Source: Clostridium yunnanense (lineage in GTDB: Bacteria; Bacillota; Clostridia; Clostridiales; Clostridiaceae). Taken from it: a stretch of DNA of 64,000 nt. The stretch spans positions 62,001 to 126,000 of the forward strand of contig NZ_JAENHN010000059.1 of the NCBI RefSeq assembly GCF_016595795.1, in the 5' to 3' direction. Positions 51,926-60,916 of this stretch are shown here, piece by piece (positions within the stretch are counted from its first letter, which is position 1; every line of letters begins with the position of its first letter). The notes under the pieces were generated by a model, which was not told the origin of the DNA, did no database searches, and saw only the letters and a list, made by a program, of their open reading frames with translations. The position numbers and the translations under genes were made by a program.

Positions 51926-52591
51926 ATGAACAATAATATAGAAATTGTAAAAAATCTATACTCTGAAGAACATGCAATAGTTGGTATGCGCGATTACACT
52001 AATAAAAAACTAAAAGTTTGGGAAGATGAAGTAGTTTCCTATTTTCCAGCTAAAGCATCGGTTCTAGATATAGGTTGTGGCATGGGCAGAGAAGCATTTT
52101 GTTTGTATGATAAAGGATTTAAAATTACGGCTATTGATATTTCTGAAAATGTTATAGAACCAGCAAAGCAATTTGCGATAGAAAGTAAACGGGATATTGA
52201 GTTTTTATTAACAAATGGACTAGATTTACCCTTTAAAAACAATACTTTTGATGTTGTAATAATATGGGCACAGACTTTTGGCCTTTTTTATGGAGAAGAT
52301 AATAAGATACATATTTTAAAAGAATGTAATAGAGTTTTGAAAAGAGATGGAATGCTTAGTTTTTCTGGACATGATAAAGAATTTATAGAATATAAATATC
52401 CTCAATATCTTGATGGTAAAAAGTTCTTTGCTTATGCAAATACAGATTGTTATTGGGAAGTTTTTACCACAAGTGAGATGGTAGATTTATCTCAAAAAGC
52501 TGGATTTGAAGTTATGGAGTGTAAAAGAGGTATGGTTTATAAAGAAGAAGATGGTCCAATACTTCATTGTGTATGCAAAAAATGCATGTGA
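51926..52591 (+). CDS. Class I SAM-dependent methyltransferase
   Basis: 221 residues. Motif I is VLDIGCGMGREAFCL, with KITAIDIS for the acidic residue, and FDVVIIWAQTFGLFYGED as motif IV. The end holds CVCKKCM. ATG 51926 is used because AAGGGGG lies at good spacing; a start at 51875 is not supported. Just after its stop the frame of a decayed MBL hydrolase begins. Confidence 0.8.
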   Translation: MNNNIEIVKNLYSEEHAIVGMRDYTNKKLKVWEDEVVSYFPAKASVLDIGCGMGREAFCLYDKGFKITAIDISENVIEPAKQFAIESKRDIEFLLTNGLDLPFKNNTFDVVIIWAQTFGLFYGEDNKIHILKECNRVLKRDGMLSFSGHDKEFIEYKYPQYLDGKKFFAYANTDCYWEVFTTSEMVDLSQKAGFEVMECKRGMVYKEEDGPILHCVCKKCM

Positions 52592-52592
52592 G

Positions 52593-52796
52593 GATAATAG
52601 GGTGCTAGGGGTGATCGGAGGATTTCATTTATTTGAAGTAGATGAACAAGTTAAGAATACTGTTGATTATTTAAAATCATATAATATAAAGGAACTTTAT
52701 CCTTGTCATTGTACTTCATTTGCAGTTAAAGCAGAGATACATAGAGTTTTACCTTTAAAAGAAGTCGGAGTAGGTCTTGAAATTAATTGTTTGTAA
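52593..52796 (+). pseudogene. 3' fragment of an MBL-fold metallohydrolase
   Basis: The frame reads VLGVIGGFHLFEVDEQVKNT then VDYLKSYNIKELYPCHCTSF and ends VGLEINCL, the C-terminal third of the beta-ribofuranosylaminobenzene phosphate synthase-like MBL proteins (GGFHL, PCHCT). The N-terminal two thirds, including HxHxDH, are missing. It begins directly behind the methyltransferase stop. Confidence 0.65.
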
Positions 52797-52863
52797 TATA
52801 AACTTTATAGTATACACAATATTGTTTTGAAACGAAATTACTAGTAAAACAGCATATATATTT

Positions 52864-52906
52864 TAAACACCGCAGTATTCAGAAGTGAATTATGTGGTGT
52901 TTTTCG
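52864..52906 (+). terminator. Terminator repeat T4
   Basis: AAACACCGCAGTATTCA / GTGAATTATGTGGTGTTTTT. Stands after the MBL fragment. Confidence 0.8.
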
Positions 52907-52990
52907 TTTCAATATAAGAATCAACACAAGTAAATTAAGATATATGACATAGTTGAAAATTCATATAAAAGAGCAAAAGAATCCCAATAA

Positions 52991-53230
52991 TTAATCTTTT
53001 GCTTTTTTATAGGTTTCAAATGCGTTGTCAAGTGCTTGAACAGCCTGTTCAGTAGGCATGTTTTTTAGTAAAGCTGCGCACTTATTGCAAAGTACACTTC
53101 CTTTACCCTGAAGAACATCCTTACTTCTTATATCACTACATGGATTACGGTATATTGGTACATTGCATAGCTCACATCTTTGATGTTTTTCATATTTACC
53201 GTGTGTTTCTGTACTACTTTGATCATTCAT
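52991..53230 (-). CDS. Small zinc-binding protein
   Basis: 79 residues. CELC and CNKC pairs (about 19-22 and 48-51) with surrounding CSD make a zinc ribbon, and the rest is helical with a final KKAKD. Rich in polar residues; cytosolic. GGAGATGA precedes the ATG. It converges with terminator T4 and may use it in reverse. Confidence 0.6.
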   Translation of the reverse strand: MNDQSSTETHGKYEKHQRCELCNVPIYRNPCSDIRSKDVLQGKGSVLCNKCAALLKNMPTEQAVQALDNAFETYKKAKD

Positions 53231-53454
53231 AAAATCATCTCCAATAAGCTTAATTCTATTATATCTTATGCAAAAATAGATTTAATAACCTGGAAAAATG
53301 CAATAAGTTAATGAAAAATGAAAACATATTAGGATGCAATACGAGAAAATTCTAGATAGATTGAAATTTAAAGTAAGGACAATATACGTGGAAATTCAAT
53401 AATGAAGAATTTTAATAAAAATAATCTCCATTTATAGAAATAAATTTAAGTTAT

Positions 53455-53475
53455 ATGGTATAATTGACAGTGGAC
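53455..53475 (+). promoter_or_regulatory. Probable promoter of the 53536 gene
   Basis: ATGGTATAATTGACAG with TATAAT, about 75 bases before the gene. It lacks the dyad seen in the other copies. Confidence 0.35.
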
Positions 53476-53535
53476 TGTTTTTAGTGGTAAATAACTACAA
53501 ACTATCTAAAATTTATATTTTACGGAGGTGTAAAA

Positions 53536-54372
53536 ATGGATTTAAGACTTACATTTAACGAAGTTGCGTCTGAGTATGACAGAATGAGACCATTGTATGC
53601 TGAGGAGTTGTTTGAGGATGTTATAAAATATACAGACTTAGACAGCAGCAAAAATGCACTTGAAATTGGGATTGGTACGGGTCAAGCTACATTACCTTTC
53701 TTGAAGAGTGGCTGCAAGGTTACTGCTATTGAATTAGGGAGTAAGATGGCAGCGTTTACAAAAGAGAAATTCTCTGAGTTTGAAAATTTCAATGTTATTA
53801 ATGATGATTTTGAAAGTATTGTCCTTGAGAATAATTCATATGATTTAATTTATTCTGCTAGTGCTTTTCAATGGATAAATCCGCAAATAGGGTATCCAAA
53901 AGTTCTTGAGCTTTTAAAAAGCGGAGGAGCATTTGCAAAGTTTAGTCATTCACTTTATCAAGAAGAGGAATTTGCAGCTGTAGCTTCTGCAATGGACAAG
54001 GTCTATGATAAATATAGAAATGATTTTTACACTGATCCAAGGATAAGTTTAGATAAGGTCCATGAAGGATATAAAAAGGTGTTGACATCTATGAATCCAC
54101 CTTCACCCCATAACAAAGAAAGAAGCCTAGAACATGCTAATTGGATTAAACAATATGGATTTTCAGATGTGATATATAAGTGCTATCATCAAACTTTAAC
54201 ATATGATTCAGAAAGCTACGTATCATTAATAAGTACTTATTGCGATCAGATAGCCTTGCCTGAGAACACAAGAAAACAATTTGCAAAAGAAATAAAGGAA
54301 GCAATTGATAGTAATGGAGGAAAGTTTGGTCTTTCTGATACTATAGATTTATATTTAGCTATAAAATCTTAA
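53536..54372 (+). CDS. Class I SAM-dependent methyltransferase
   Basis: 278 residues. ALEIGIGTGQATLPFL is motif I (with Ile for the usual Cys), KVTAIELG gives the acid, and YDLIYSASAFQWI is motif IV. The longer C-terminal half (SPHNKERSLEHANWIKQYGF) forms the acceptor side, as in trans-aconitate/UbiE-like relatives. ACGGAGGTG lies before the ATG. Single-gene unit closed by terminator T5. Confidence 0.8.
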   Translation: MDLRLTFNEVASEYDRMRPLYAEELFEDVIKYTDLDSSKNALEIGIGTGQATLPFLKSGCKVTAIELGSKMAAFTKEKFSEFENFNVINDDFESIVLENNSYDLIYSASAFQWINPQIGYPKVLELLKSGGAFAKFSHSLYQEEEFAAVASAMDKVYDKYRNDFYTDPRISLDKVHEGYKKVLTSMNPPSPHNKERSLEHANWIKQYGFSDVIYKCYHQTLTYDSESYVSLISTYCDQIALPENTRKQFAKEIKEAIDSNGGKFGLSDTIDLYLAIKS

Positions 54373-54403
54373 TTATATTAGTGTATATAATTTAATATCA
54401 ATA

Positions 54404-54446
54404 AAAACACTACATGATTCATAATTGAATTATGTGGTGTTTTTTA
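54404..54446 (+). terminator. Terminator repeat T5
   Basis: AAAACACTACATGATTCA / TGAATTATGTGGTGTTTTTT, loop TAAT. Confidence 0.85.
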
Positions 54447-54626
54447 TAGAGAGCTTTATTTGGTATAAAACGATGTTATTAACTATGTTTTAATGTAACT
54501 AAATTGTATTATTTTGGAGATAGCATATGTTATAATTTTGTATATTACAACACTTTAATAAAATAATTCAAGTTGATAAAAGTTTATATTTATAAATTAT
54601 ATGATGAAAGCAGTAGGAGAAAGGAT

Positions 54627-54835
54627 ATGGAAAAGTGGGAATACAAAATTATCATTTGCCAAAGGAAAAAGGGTTTTTTTCATATGATGGTTGGGACAAA
54701 GACATACAATCACTTCTACCGGGACTAGGACAAGATGGATGGGAGCTTGTAAATGTGGTAGCAGTGTGCTCATCATGGGATAATTCAGGAGCAACTACTG
54801 AGGAAAAATGGATTTTTAAAAGACCGAAGAGTTAA
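54627..54835 (+). pseudogene. DUF4177-like gene with a frameshift in a T tract
   Basis: ATG 54627 (ribosome site AGGAGAAAGG) gives MEKWEYKIIICQRKKGFF, the normal start of DUF4177 proteins, then goes out of frame at a run of seven Ts. The minus-one frame carries the rest: SYDGWDKDIQSLLPGLGQDG then WELVNVV and a stop at 54835. With eight Ts one 69-residue protein would result. Small beta-rich domain of unknown function. The tract may be a phase switch, transcript slippage or sequencing error. Confidence 0.65.
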
Positions 54836-54918
54836 GAAGTGAAGGCTTGTATGAAATTCAAAAAGATCTAAAGATACTAGTCTTTATAAGAATATAGTTA
54901 CGAAAGAGGGCGGATTGT

Positions 54919-55221
54919 ATGGAATGTTTATGCAAAGAAGAGAGTTTTGATTTAAAACTTCAAGCAAATCTAACTCCTGACCCATTAGGGTGTGAGCGAT
55001 GTGACTGCATTGTAGACATGGATGATATGTCGTTATCAGATGAGCTTAGAAGAGAAATACGAATTTGGCTTTATAACTATAGTGAGTTGGTAAGCAAACA
55101 AGTAACTCCAGAGGATTTATTTAAATATTATCAGCAACATAATAATAGAGGAGTGGTTCTAGCCGAAAGAATAGAAATTGAACTGGGAGATAAATTTAAA
55201 GTTTCTTATTATCCGTCTTGA
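54919..55221 (+). CDS. Hypothetical protein
   Basis: 100 residues. Five Cys are in the first 37 (MECLCKEE, CERCDCIVD); the helical remainder has RIWLYNYSELVSKQVTPEDL and ends FKVSYYPS. I do not recognise the family. GAGGGCGG precedes the ATG. After its stop a short frame (about 55233-55290, NIYGCDEKEKAIAQAEVHF) may be a fragment of another decayed gene. Confidence 0.5.
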   Translation: MECLCKEESFDLKLQANLTPDPLGCERCDCIVDMDDMSLSDELRREIRIWLYNYSELVSKQVTPEDLFKYYQQHNNRGVVLAERIEIELGDKFKVSYYPS

Positions 55222-55381
55222 TTAAAATTTTAACATCTATGGTTGCGATGAAAAGGAAAAAGCAATAGCACAAGCTGAAGTACATTTCTAAGTGAAGAAA
55301 ATATAAGATTATTTTCTTTGAGGATTGTAATTCAAATGCAAAAGTGAGTACGTAGAGAGCAATTTGATTTTAGGAGGATCT

Positions 55382-55807
55382 ATGAAAAATATAACTAATG
55401 GTCTTGTTAAAACAATATTTTTAAGTTTATGTAGCATATTTTACTTCTTAGAATTCTTTCTTTACTATGTTTTTTCATCTCCAGTTGATCCAGGCTTTGA
55501 AGAAAATCCAGCTGGGGATCTAAGAGTTATGCTGATTTTATGTTTTATAAAACTAGCTATAGTCATAACATATATCATGATTTTAAATAAGTTAAAGCTG
55601 GAACACTTAAATAGCTATATTTTGATTTTTATCTTTTCTATAGCTGGAGTTGGGGTTGTTTTACCTGAGATTCAGTATAATCATAATTTGAATATATTTG
55701 TAGCAATGAGAGTCTCCATACCAATTGTACTCAATGTAGCAATAGCCAGTGTACTAGGATTTAATTTATGGAAGAGCATGCCTTTAGCTAAAAGGCAAAG
55801 GCAGTAG
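55382..55807 (+). CDS. Four-TM membrane protein
   Basis: 141 residues with four membrane segments (about 8-28, 44-66, 74-96, 108-128). Ends MPLAKRQRQ. GGAGGATCT stands before the ATG. No catalytic motif; function unknown. Confidence 0.6.
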   Translation: MKNITNGLVKTIFLSLCSIFYFLEFFLYYVFSSPVDPGFEENPAGDLRVMLILCFIKLAIVITYIMILNKLKLEHLNSYILIFIFSIAGVGVVLPEIQYNHNLNIFVAMRVSIPIVLNVAIASVLGFNLWKSMPLAKRQRQ

Positions 55808-56000
55808 ATAAAATTATTTTAAAAAGATGACGTGATCAAAATATAAGTATGTTCTTGAAAAAGTGAATCTAGAATGATTCTTTAAAATAGAATATTTTTA
55901 TATGTAAAAATATTCAGTTGACGTAAAGATGGCATTATGCTAAATTAATTTTAGTAAGTTGCAATTTATGAATTATAAAAACTTAATATATTTTAGTTTT

Positions 56001-56083
56001 CTAGGGTTCCGCAGTTTATAACTGGCTGGTCCAAGAGAAAACGCACAGTTAAATGTGTACACGGAAGGATAAAAGCCTGGGAG
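56001..56083 (+). promoter_or_regulatory. Guanidine-I (ykkC) riboswitch 2
   Basis: CTAGGGTTCCG, CTGGTCCAAGAGAAAACGC, a variable stem, then ACGGAAGGATAAAAGCC and TGGGAGA, the same core as at 38970. It precedes an EamA/DMT transporter. Confidence 0.9.
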
Positions 56084-56117
56084 ATATTTTAATAATATTT
56101 CCTTAGGCTTTTTTTAT
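56071..56117 (+). terminator. Riboswitch-controlled terminator 2
   Basis: AAAAGCCTGGGAGATATT / AATATTTCCTTAGGCTTTTTTT, sharing its 5' arm with the riboswitch. Confidence 0.8.
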
Positions 56118-56247
56118 TGTATTATAATCCTAAATAAAGGCTAAAGCTTAACAAAGTATAATGAAAAAAGTGTTGAGTCAGTAGCTTGTGATTTTTAATT
56201 ATTTTAGAATAATGCTTCAAAAATTAGAAAAGTTAGGAGTGATATTT

Positions 56248-56676
56248 GTGAAATTTCAGTACGCCCCAATTTTGTTGGTGATTTTATCTAGCTTATGTTA
56301 TCATCTATTTCAAAAATCAATGCCATCAAATCTAAATCCTATTGCTGCACTAATTGTTACTTATGCTTGTGCATTAGCTGTATCTATTGTAGCTTTCTTT
56401 ATCTTTGCACCTAAAACCAACTTAATTCAATCACTTGGTGGTGCAAATTGGGCAAGTTGTTTATTAGGACTAGCTGTGGTGGGAATAGAGCTTGGATTTT
56501 TATTGGCATATAGATCAGGGTGGAGTATAAGTTCGGCTAGTCTTTTATCAAATATTATGGTAGCACTTTTACTTATTCCAATAGGACTTTTGCTTTACAA
56601 GGAAAAGATTTCTTTGACAACCATTGCAGGTGTTATATTATGTATAACTGGCCTAATACTTATTTCGAAAAGATAA
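56248..56676 (+). CDS. EamA/DMT family transporter, guanidine-linked
   Basis: 142 residues from GTG 56248, with five membrane segments and a single EamA domain (about half of the usual ten-TM protein). Pro and Gly patterns LLIPIGLLLYKEKISLTTIA then GVILCITGLILIS are typical. TTAGGAG precedes the GTG; the ATG-less frame upstream of it has no ribosome site. The guanidine-I riboswitch suggests export of guanidine or a related amine. It could pair as a homodimer. Confidence 0.75.
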   Translation: MKFQYAPILLVILSSLCYHLFQKSMPSNLNPIAALIVTYACALAVSIVAFFIFAPKTNLIQSLGGANWASCLLGLAVVGIELGFLLAYRSGWSISSASLLSNIMVALLLIPIGLLLYKEKISLTTIAGVILCITGLILISKR

Positions 56677-56801
56677 TAGTTATGTGGTTAAGAAGCTGTT
56701 GATCAGACTGTTTTATAAATACTAATAATCAAATTATGCTAGACGGAACGACAAATCAACAATAAACAAGTAACGATAGAGTATATGGAGGAATAAAATT
56801 T

Positions 56802-57320
56802 ATGGAAAACTTCGTGATAAAAGAATGTGGTTTAAAGGAAGCAGAAAAAATTAAATATATTGGTGAAAAAACCTTCTACGAAACTTTTTCTGATGAGAAT
56901 TCAAAAGAAGATATGGAAAACTATTTAAGAGAAAATTTCTCTTATGAGCAAGTTGAAACTGAAGTGAAGAATAGTTTTTCAAGATTTTACATAGTGGAAA
57001 ATAATGAAAAAGTAGTTGCGTATATGAAAGTTAATTTTGGTAAAGCACAAACAGAGGAAGGTCATGATAACAGTTTAGAAGTCCAAAGGATTTATGTATT
57101 AGAAGAGTGTAAAGGTAAGCAGATCGGCAAGCGACTAATACAAAAAGCAATAGAGTTTGCAAGAGAAAATAACTTAAATTATGTTTGGCTTGGAGTATGG
57201 GAACACAATATAAATGCAATAAAGTTTTATGAAAAGTTAGGATTTGAGAAGTTTGATACACATATTTTCAAATTGGGTGATGATGAGCAGACAGATAATT
57301 TAATGAAACTTATATTATAA
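56802..57320 (+). CDS. GNAT family acetyltransferase
   Basis: 172 residues. ECKGKQIGKRLIQKAIEF is the acetyl-CoA loop, after VQRIYVLEE, and WLGVWEHNINAIKFYEKLGF shows the C-terminal part. Resembles spermidine/diamine N-acetyltransferase-like PaiA proteins in arrangement (start EKIKYIGEKTFYETFSDEN). ATGGAGGAAT lies before the ATG. Closed by terminator T6. Confidence 0.8.
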   Translation: MENFVIKECGLKEAEKIKYIGEKTFYETFSDENSKEDMENYLRENFSYEQVETEVKNSFSRFYIVENNEKVVAYMKVNFGKAQTEEGHDNSLEVQRIYVLEECKGKQIGKRLIQKAIEFARENNLNYVWLGVWEHNINAIKFYEKLGFEKFDTHIFKLGDDEQTDNLMKLIL

Positions 57321-57400
57321 GCTTTGTTAAGGTGTTATTTTTAAATTTAGTAGTTAACAATCTAATGATTAAAGTCACTAACCAAAGGATATTTATATTA

Positions 57401-57443
57401 AGACACCGCATTATTCATGAATTTGAGTTTTGTGGTGTTTTTC
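57401..57443 (+). terminator. Terminator repeat T6
   Basis: AGACACCGCATTATTCA / TTTGAGTTTTGTGGTGTTTTT. Confidence 0.85.
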
Positions 57444-57569
57444 TATTGTAATATTATAAAATTCAGTAGGGTCAATGAATGAAAATTACAATTAATATTC
57501 TTTAAAATTGAAAGATGTGACAAAAATAAAAGTTAGTAACTAAGCAAACTATAGAGTATATGGAACCAA

Positions 57570-57602
57570 TTGGATTAGAATGATATAATTACAAGTAATT
57601 AG
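57570..57602 (+). promoter_or_regulatory. Promoter repeat with dyad (copy 8)
   Basis: AATTGGATTAGAATGA then TATAAT (57584-57589), overlapped by the perfect dyad TAATTACAAGTAATTA (57587-57602), identical to copy 2. It precedes the 57685 GNAT gene. Confidence 0.55.
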
Positions 57603-57684
57603 ACGAGAATTGTAGGAAATTGGATCATAAAGATTTCTTGATTAATGTTTGTCCAGTAGGATTTTATATTGAGGTGGGTAAAAA

Positions 57685-58104
57685 ATGTTTGATATTAGAT
57701 TTGTAGAAAGCAGCGATAAGGAATTTTGGTATACACTAGATAAACATTTGCCTGATAAAGAATTTGAGAAAAAGGTTCGAGACAAAATGGGTTATGTTAT
57801 TTTGCAAGATGAAAAACCAATAGGAGTACTACGATACAATCTGTTTTGGGATAACACTCCATTCTTAACACTGATTTTTATGGATTGGCCTTATCAGAAA
57901 AAAGGTTTCGGCTTAAAGGCTATGGATTCTTGGGAAGAGGAAATGAAAAAATTAGGTTATGGAATGACTATGGTTTCTACGCAAGTAGATGAAGGGGCAC
58001 AGCATTTTTATAGAAAATTGGGATATAAGGATTGTGGCTGTCTAGTTGTAGACATTCCAAATTATGAACAGCCTATGGAAATGTTTATGGTAAAACAATT
58101 GTAA
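57685..58104 (+). CDS. GNAT family acetyltransferase
   Basis: 139 residues, short. PYQKKGFGLKAMDSWEEEMK is the acetyl-CoA loop, followed by STQVDEGAQHFYRKLGYKDC. DKMGYVILQDEKPIGVLRYN is the central strand pair. AGGTGGGT precedes the ATG. Unknown target. Confidence 0.8.
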   Translation: MFDIRFVESSDKEFWYTLDKHLPDKEFEKKVRDKMGYVILQDEKPIGVLRYNLFWDNTPFLTLIFMDWPYQKKGFGLKAMDSWEEEMKKLGYGMTMVSTQVDEGAQHFYRKLGYKDCGCLVVDIPNYEQPMEMFMVKQL

Positions 58105-58284
58105 TGAAAATTATAATTTGTATATTTGAGTTAAATGAGAACCATATGAAATAAATTTGATACTAGATTAAAGGCTTAATTTTTATAAATGAGGTACTGA
58201 TTGTTAAGAAATGTGGTTAGATAATATTTTGATGGTATTGTCAAGTTAGGTTTAAACATTTTTAATATTAATAGGGGTGACATA

Positions 58285-58725
58285 GTGAAAAATAAAAAAA
58301 TATTAAGAGTATCAATAGCAATGGTTATAGCATTAGTTTTTATAGGAACTATCTATTATTTCAAGACGCGCATTTCGATATGGCAGTTCAATATTTCTAA
58401 AAGTGAATTAAAGGATGTATTAATAAACACTAAAGATAACAATTATATTGTTACAAATCCAAAGTTGATATCTGAAATATCGGAAGAAGTATCTAAGATG
58501 AAGAAACTTAACAAAGTTGAGATGAATAACTTTCCACCTAAAGAAAAGAATATTGGATACACGAAACTAATGATACAAACTAAGAATAATTACACCTATG
58601 GAGGCTCATTTTGGAATGATGATAATAATGGAATAATGTTAGACAGTAATGGATATTATTGGCATGTGAGTAGTGATTTAATTGAATTGATAGATAGGTC
58701 AATAAATGATTCTAAAAAACTATAA
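58285..58725 (+). CDS. Membrane-anchored extracytoplasmic protein
   Basis: 146 residues: a signal-anchor (about 7-27, VSIAMVIALVFIGTIYYF), then a beta-rich domain with KELKDVLINTKD-type ELKDVLINTKDNNYIVTNP and NNYTYGGSFWNDDNNGIMLD. GTG start with AGGGGTGA upstream. It resembles the 35870 protein in architecture, at low identity. Function unknown. Confidence 0.55.
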   Translation: MKNKKILRVSIAMVIALVFIGTIYYFKTRISIWQFNISKSELKDVLINTKDNNYIVTNPKLISEISEEVSKMKKLNKVEMNNFPPKEKNIGYTKLMIQTKNNYTYGGSFWNDDNNGIMLDSNGYYWHVSSDLIELIDRSINDSKKL

Positions 58726-58849
58726 GTATAATAAACAATCTTACATAAGAGTTTAATTCATTAGGAAATCTTTATTAGTAAGTGTAAGTTTGGTAAATAA
58801 GTCCAATATAAAATTCAAAAAAAATAGTTAAACAAAGGAGGCTATAATA

Positions 58850-59227
58850 ATGTTCAAAAGCGGCAATGTAACAATAATAGTAAATGATTTTAATAAAGCA
58901 GTAGAATTCTATGTAGAAACCCTTGGGTTAAACTTGCAGTACAAAATAGAAGGCCATTTGGCACAAGTAAGCGTGCCAGGATTAACAATTTTATTGATTT
59001 ATCCTAATGGGGAAAATGGATCAAAGCAAGTAAAGTCCGATAGTGTTTCAATTGGTCTTGAGGTAAAAGAATTAGATTCAGCTGTGGAATTGCTAAAATC
59101 AAGAGGTGTTAAGTTTTATCATTTCATGGACTCAGAAACTTCTAGATTTGCCTACTTTAGTGATCAGCAAGGTACTTCACTATACTTAGTTGAGCTGAGA
59201 AAGCAACCTAATGCGAGTGATATTTAA
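58850..59227 (+). CDS. VOC family protein (glyoxalase/bleomycin resistance)
   Basis: 125 residues in two beta-alpha-beta-beta-beta halves: VTIIVNDFNKAVEFYVETLG and VSIGLEVKELDSAVELLKSR. The ligand places hold few metal residues: His in EGHLAQVS, Glu in GLEVKE and in YLVELR. This family covers lyases, dioxygenases and antibiotic binders; the last is likely given size. AAAGGAGG precedes the ATG. Confidence 0.8.
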   Translation: MFKSGNVTIIVNDFNKAVEFYVETLGLNLQYKIEGHLAQVSVPGLTILLIYPNGENGSKQVKSDSVSIGLEVKELDSAVELLKSRGVKFYHFMDSETSRFAYFSDQQGTSLYLVELRKQPNASDI

Positions 59228-59396
59228 CGATTAAAGATATGCGATAGTAAGATCATGATGTATGGTTTTATTATCGCTATTTATATTTTAAAAGTTTCCT
59301 TTAACAATCATGATGAGTTTTTAAAATTGTTTTTGGATTTAATTGGCAAAGCTTTAGATCAATTTTATATAAAACAAATTGGGCATGGAGATAAGT

Positions 59397-59918
59397 ATGA
59401 AAGCGATAAATGAAAAATCGAATTTTATAATATTAAGAAATACCAAAGAAAGTGATTTGGATTTTGTAGTTAATTCTGAACGTAATCCTGAAAATGCTAA
59501 GTATATCGGGCAATGGACAAAAGAGCAGCATAAGGATTCATTATTTCAAGAGGACATTCTGCATTTAATAGTTGAAGAAAAAGCTACAAATAAACCTATT
59601 GGTTATGTGATTCTAGCAGGTATTACAAATAAAAATAAAAGTATAGAATTTAGAAGAATTGTAATCTCTAGTAAAGGTAAAGGATTAGGAAGAGAAACAC
59701 TAAAATTAGTTAAAAAAGTTGCTTTTGAAAACTTACATGCCCATAGGCTATGGCTTGATGTTAGATATAAAAATCAAAGAGCGCAAAGGCTTTATAAATC
59801 AGAGGGATTTGTGGAGGAAGGAATATTAAGAGAATGTATTTTGTATGATCAAAACTATGAATCTTTAATAGTAATGTCAATTCTGAAAAATGAATATACT
59901 AGTGAGCTTAATTCGTAA
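59397..59918 (+). CDS. GNAT family acetyltransferase
   Basis: 173 residues. RRIVISSKGKGLGRETLKLV is the acetyl-CoA loop; HAHRLWLDVRYKNQRAQRLY then KSEGFVEEG follows, the RimJ/RimL-type arrangement. ATG 59397 fits GGAGATAAGT; the TTG at 59379 does not. Another GNAT gene follows 77 bases later. Confidence 0.8.
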   Translation: MKAINEKSNFIILRNTKESDLDFVVNSERNPENAKYIGQWTKEQHKDSLFQEDILHLIVEEKATNKPIGYVILAGITNKNKSIEFRRIVISSKGKGLGRETLKLVKKVAFENLHAHRLWLDVRYKNQRAQRLYKSEGFVEEGILRECILYDQNYESLIVMSILKNEYTSELNS

Positions 59919-59994
59919 AAATCTTTATGTAGCTCAAGATATTTAAATATGGATGTGCAATCTAACTTAAGTATATTAAAAAAGGAGCAAACTA

Positions 59995-60510
59995 ATGGGA
60001 ATAAGCATAGAACTAGTATCTGAAAATAATGCAGCAGAAATTTATAGTTTTGAGATAGATAATAGGGAGTATTTTGAAGAAATCTTACCATCAAGAGGAG
60101 AAGAATATTATAGGCCAGAAGTATTTGAAAAAATAATAAAAGAAATAATTGAAGAGCAAAATCGAAATGAATGTTACATGCATATTATTAGAAATGAAGC
60201 AGGAAAAATGGTTGGAAGAATTAATTTTTTCTCTATAAGAGGAGAAAATATTAAAACAGCAGAACTTGGGTATAGGATTGGGGAAAATGATGATAGGAAG
60301 GGTTATGCAACAGAAGCAGTGGAAATTGCTATTGATAAAGGTTTTAAAGAATATAACTTTAAAAAGATTGAAGCAGGCACAGCTTCGGATAATATTGGAT
60401 CGCAAAGAGTGCTAGAAAAGAATCAATTTGTACTAGTTAAAAAAATCGAGAAACATGTCCAATTAAATGATAAATGGATAGATAGCTTTATATATGAAAT
60501 AAATAAGTAA
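59995..60510 (+). CDS. GNAT family acetyltransferase, RimJ-like
   Basis: 171 residues. TAELGYRIGENDDRKGYATE is the RimJ/RimL signature leading into the acetyl-CoA loop, and FKKIEAGTASDNIGSQRVLE then KNQFV completes it. The protein N-terminal segment LVSENNAAEIYSFEIDNREY is also family-typical. AAAGGAGC precedes the ATG. Likely acts on a protein N-terminus or an amine antibiotic. Confidence 0.85.
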   Translation: MGISIELVSENNAAEIYSFEIDNREYFEEILPSRGEEYYRPEVFEKIIKEIIEEQNRNECYMHIIRNEAGKMVGRINFFSIRGENIKTAELGYRIGENDDRKGYATEAVEIAIDKGFKEYNFKKIEAGTASDNIGSQRVLEKNQFVLVKKIEKHVQLNDKWIDSFIYEINK

Positions 60511-60570
60511 TTAAAAAGGTCATATGAAAGTTAGAAGATGATGACTGTTTTATATGGAGGTTTTAGTAAG

Positions 60571-60810
60571 ATGGAGCTTAGTAAATTTATACTTCATGGA
60601 GAAATATTATCTTTGCAAGGTAAAATTGATGGGACAGATTATAGATTCGGCGTAAAATGGAAAGATCCTAAAAAGCCATACGATGAAACTTGGGAGCTTA
60701 AATCATATTCAAATATTTTAACTGGTGAAAAGAATTTAACTGAAGAACAAATTAAAACATTTATGGATACGATTAATGCTAGATGGAATTGGAACATATC
60801 AGATAATTAA
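60571..60810 (+). CDS. Hypothetical small protein
   Basis: 79 residues: MELSKFILHGEILSLQGKID, GTDYRFGVKWKDPKKPYDET, then a helix and NARWNWNISDN. No motif recognised. GGAGG lies ten bases before ATG 60571. Not clearly co-transcribed with its neighbours. Confidence 0.5.
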   Translation: MELSKFILHGEILSLQGKIDGTDYRFGVKWKDPKKPYDETWELKSYSNILTGEKNLTEEQIKTFMDTINARWNWNISDN

Positions 60811-60916
60811 TAATTGTCTACATACATAGAACGTAGAAATAAATTTATATTTTTAACGTTATTAATAAGAAGCAATGGTTGTCTTAAAATAGAATTCTAA
60901 TATATGGGGTGATGGT

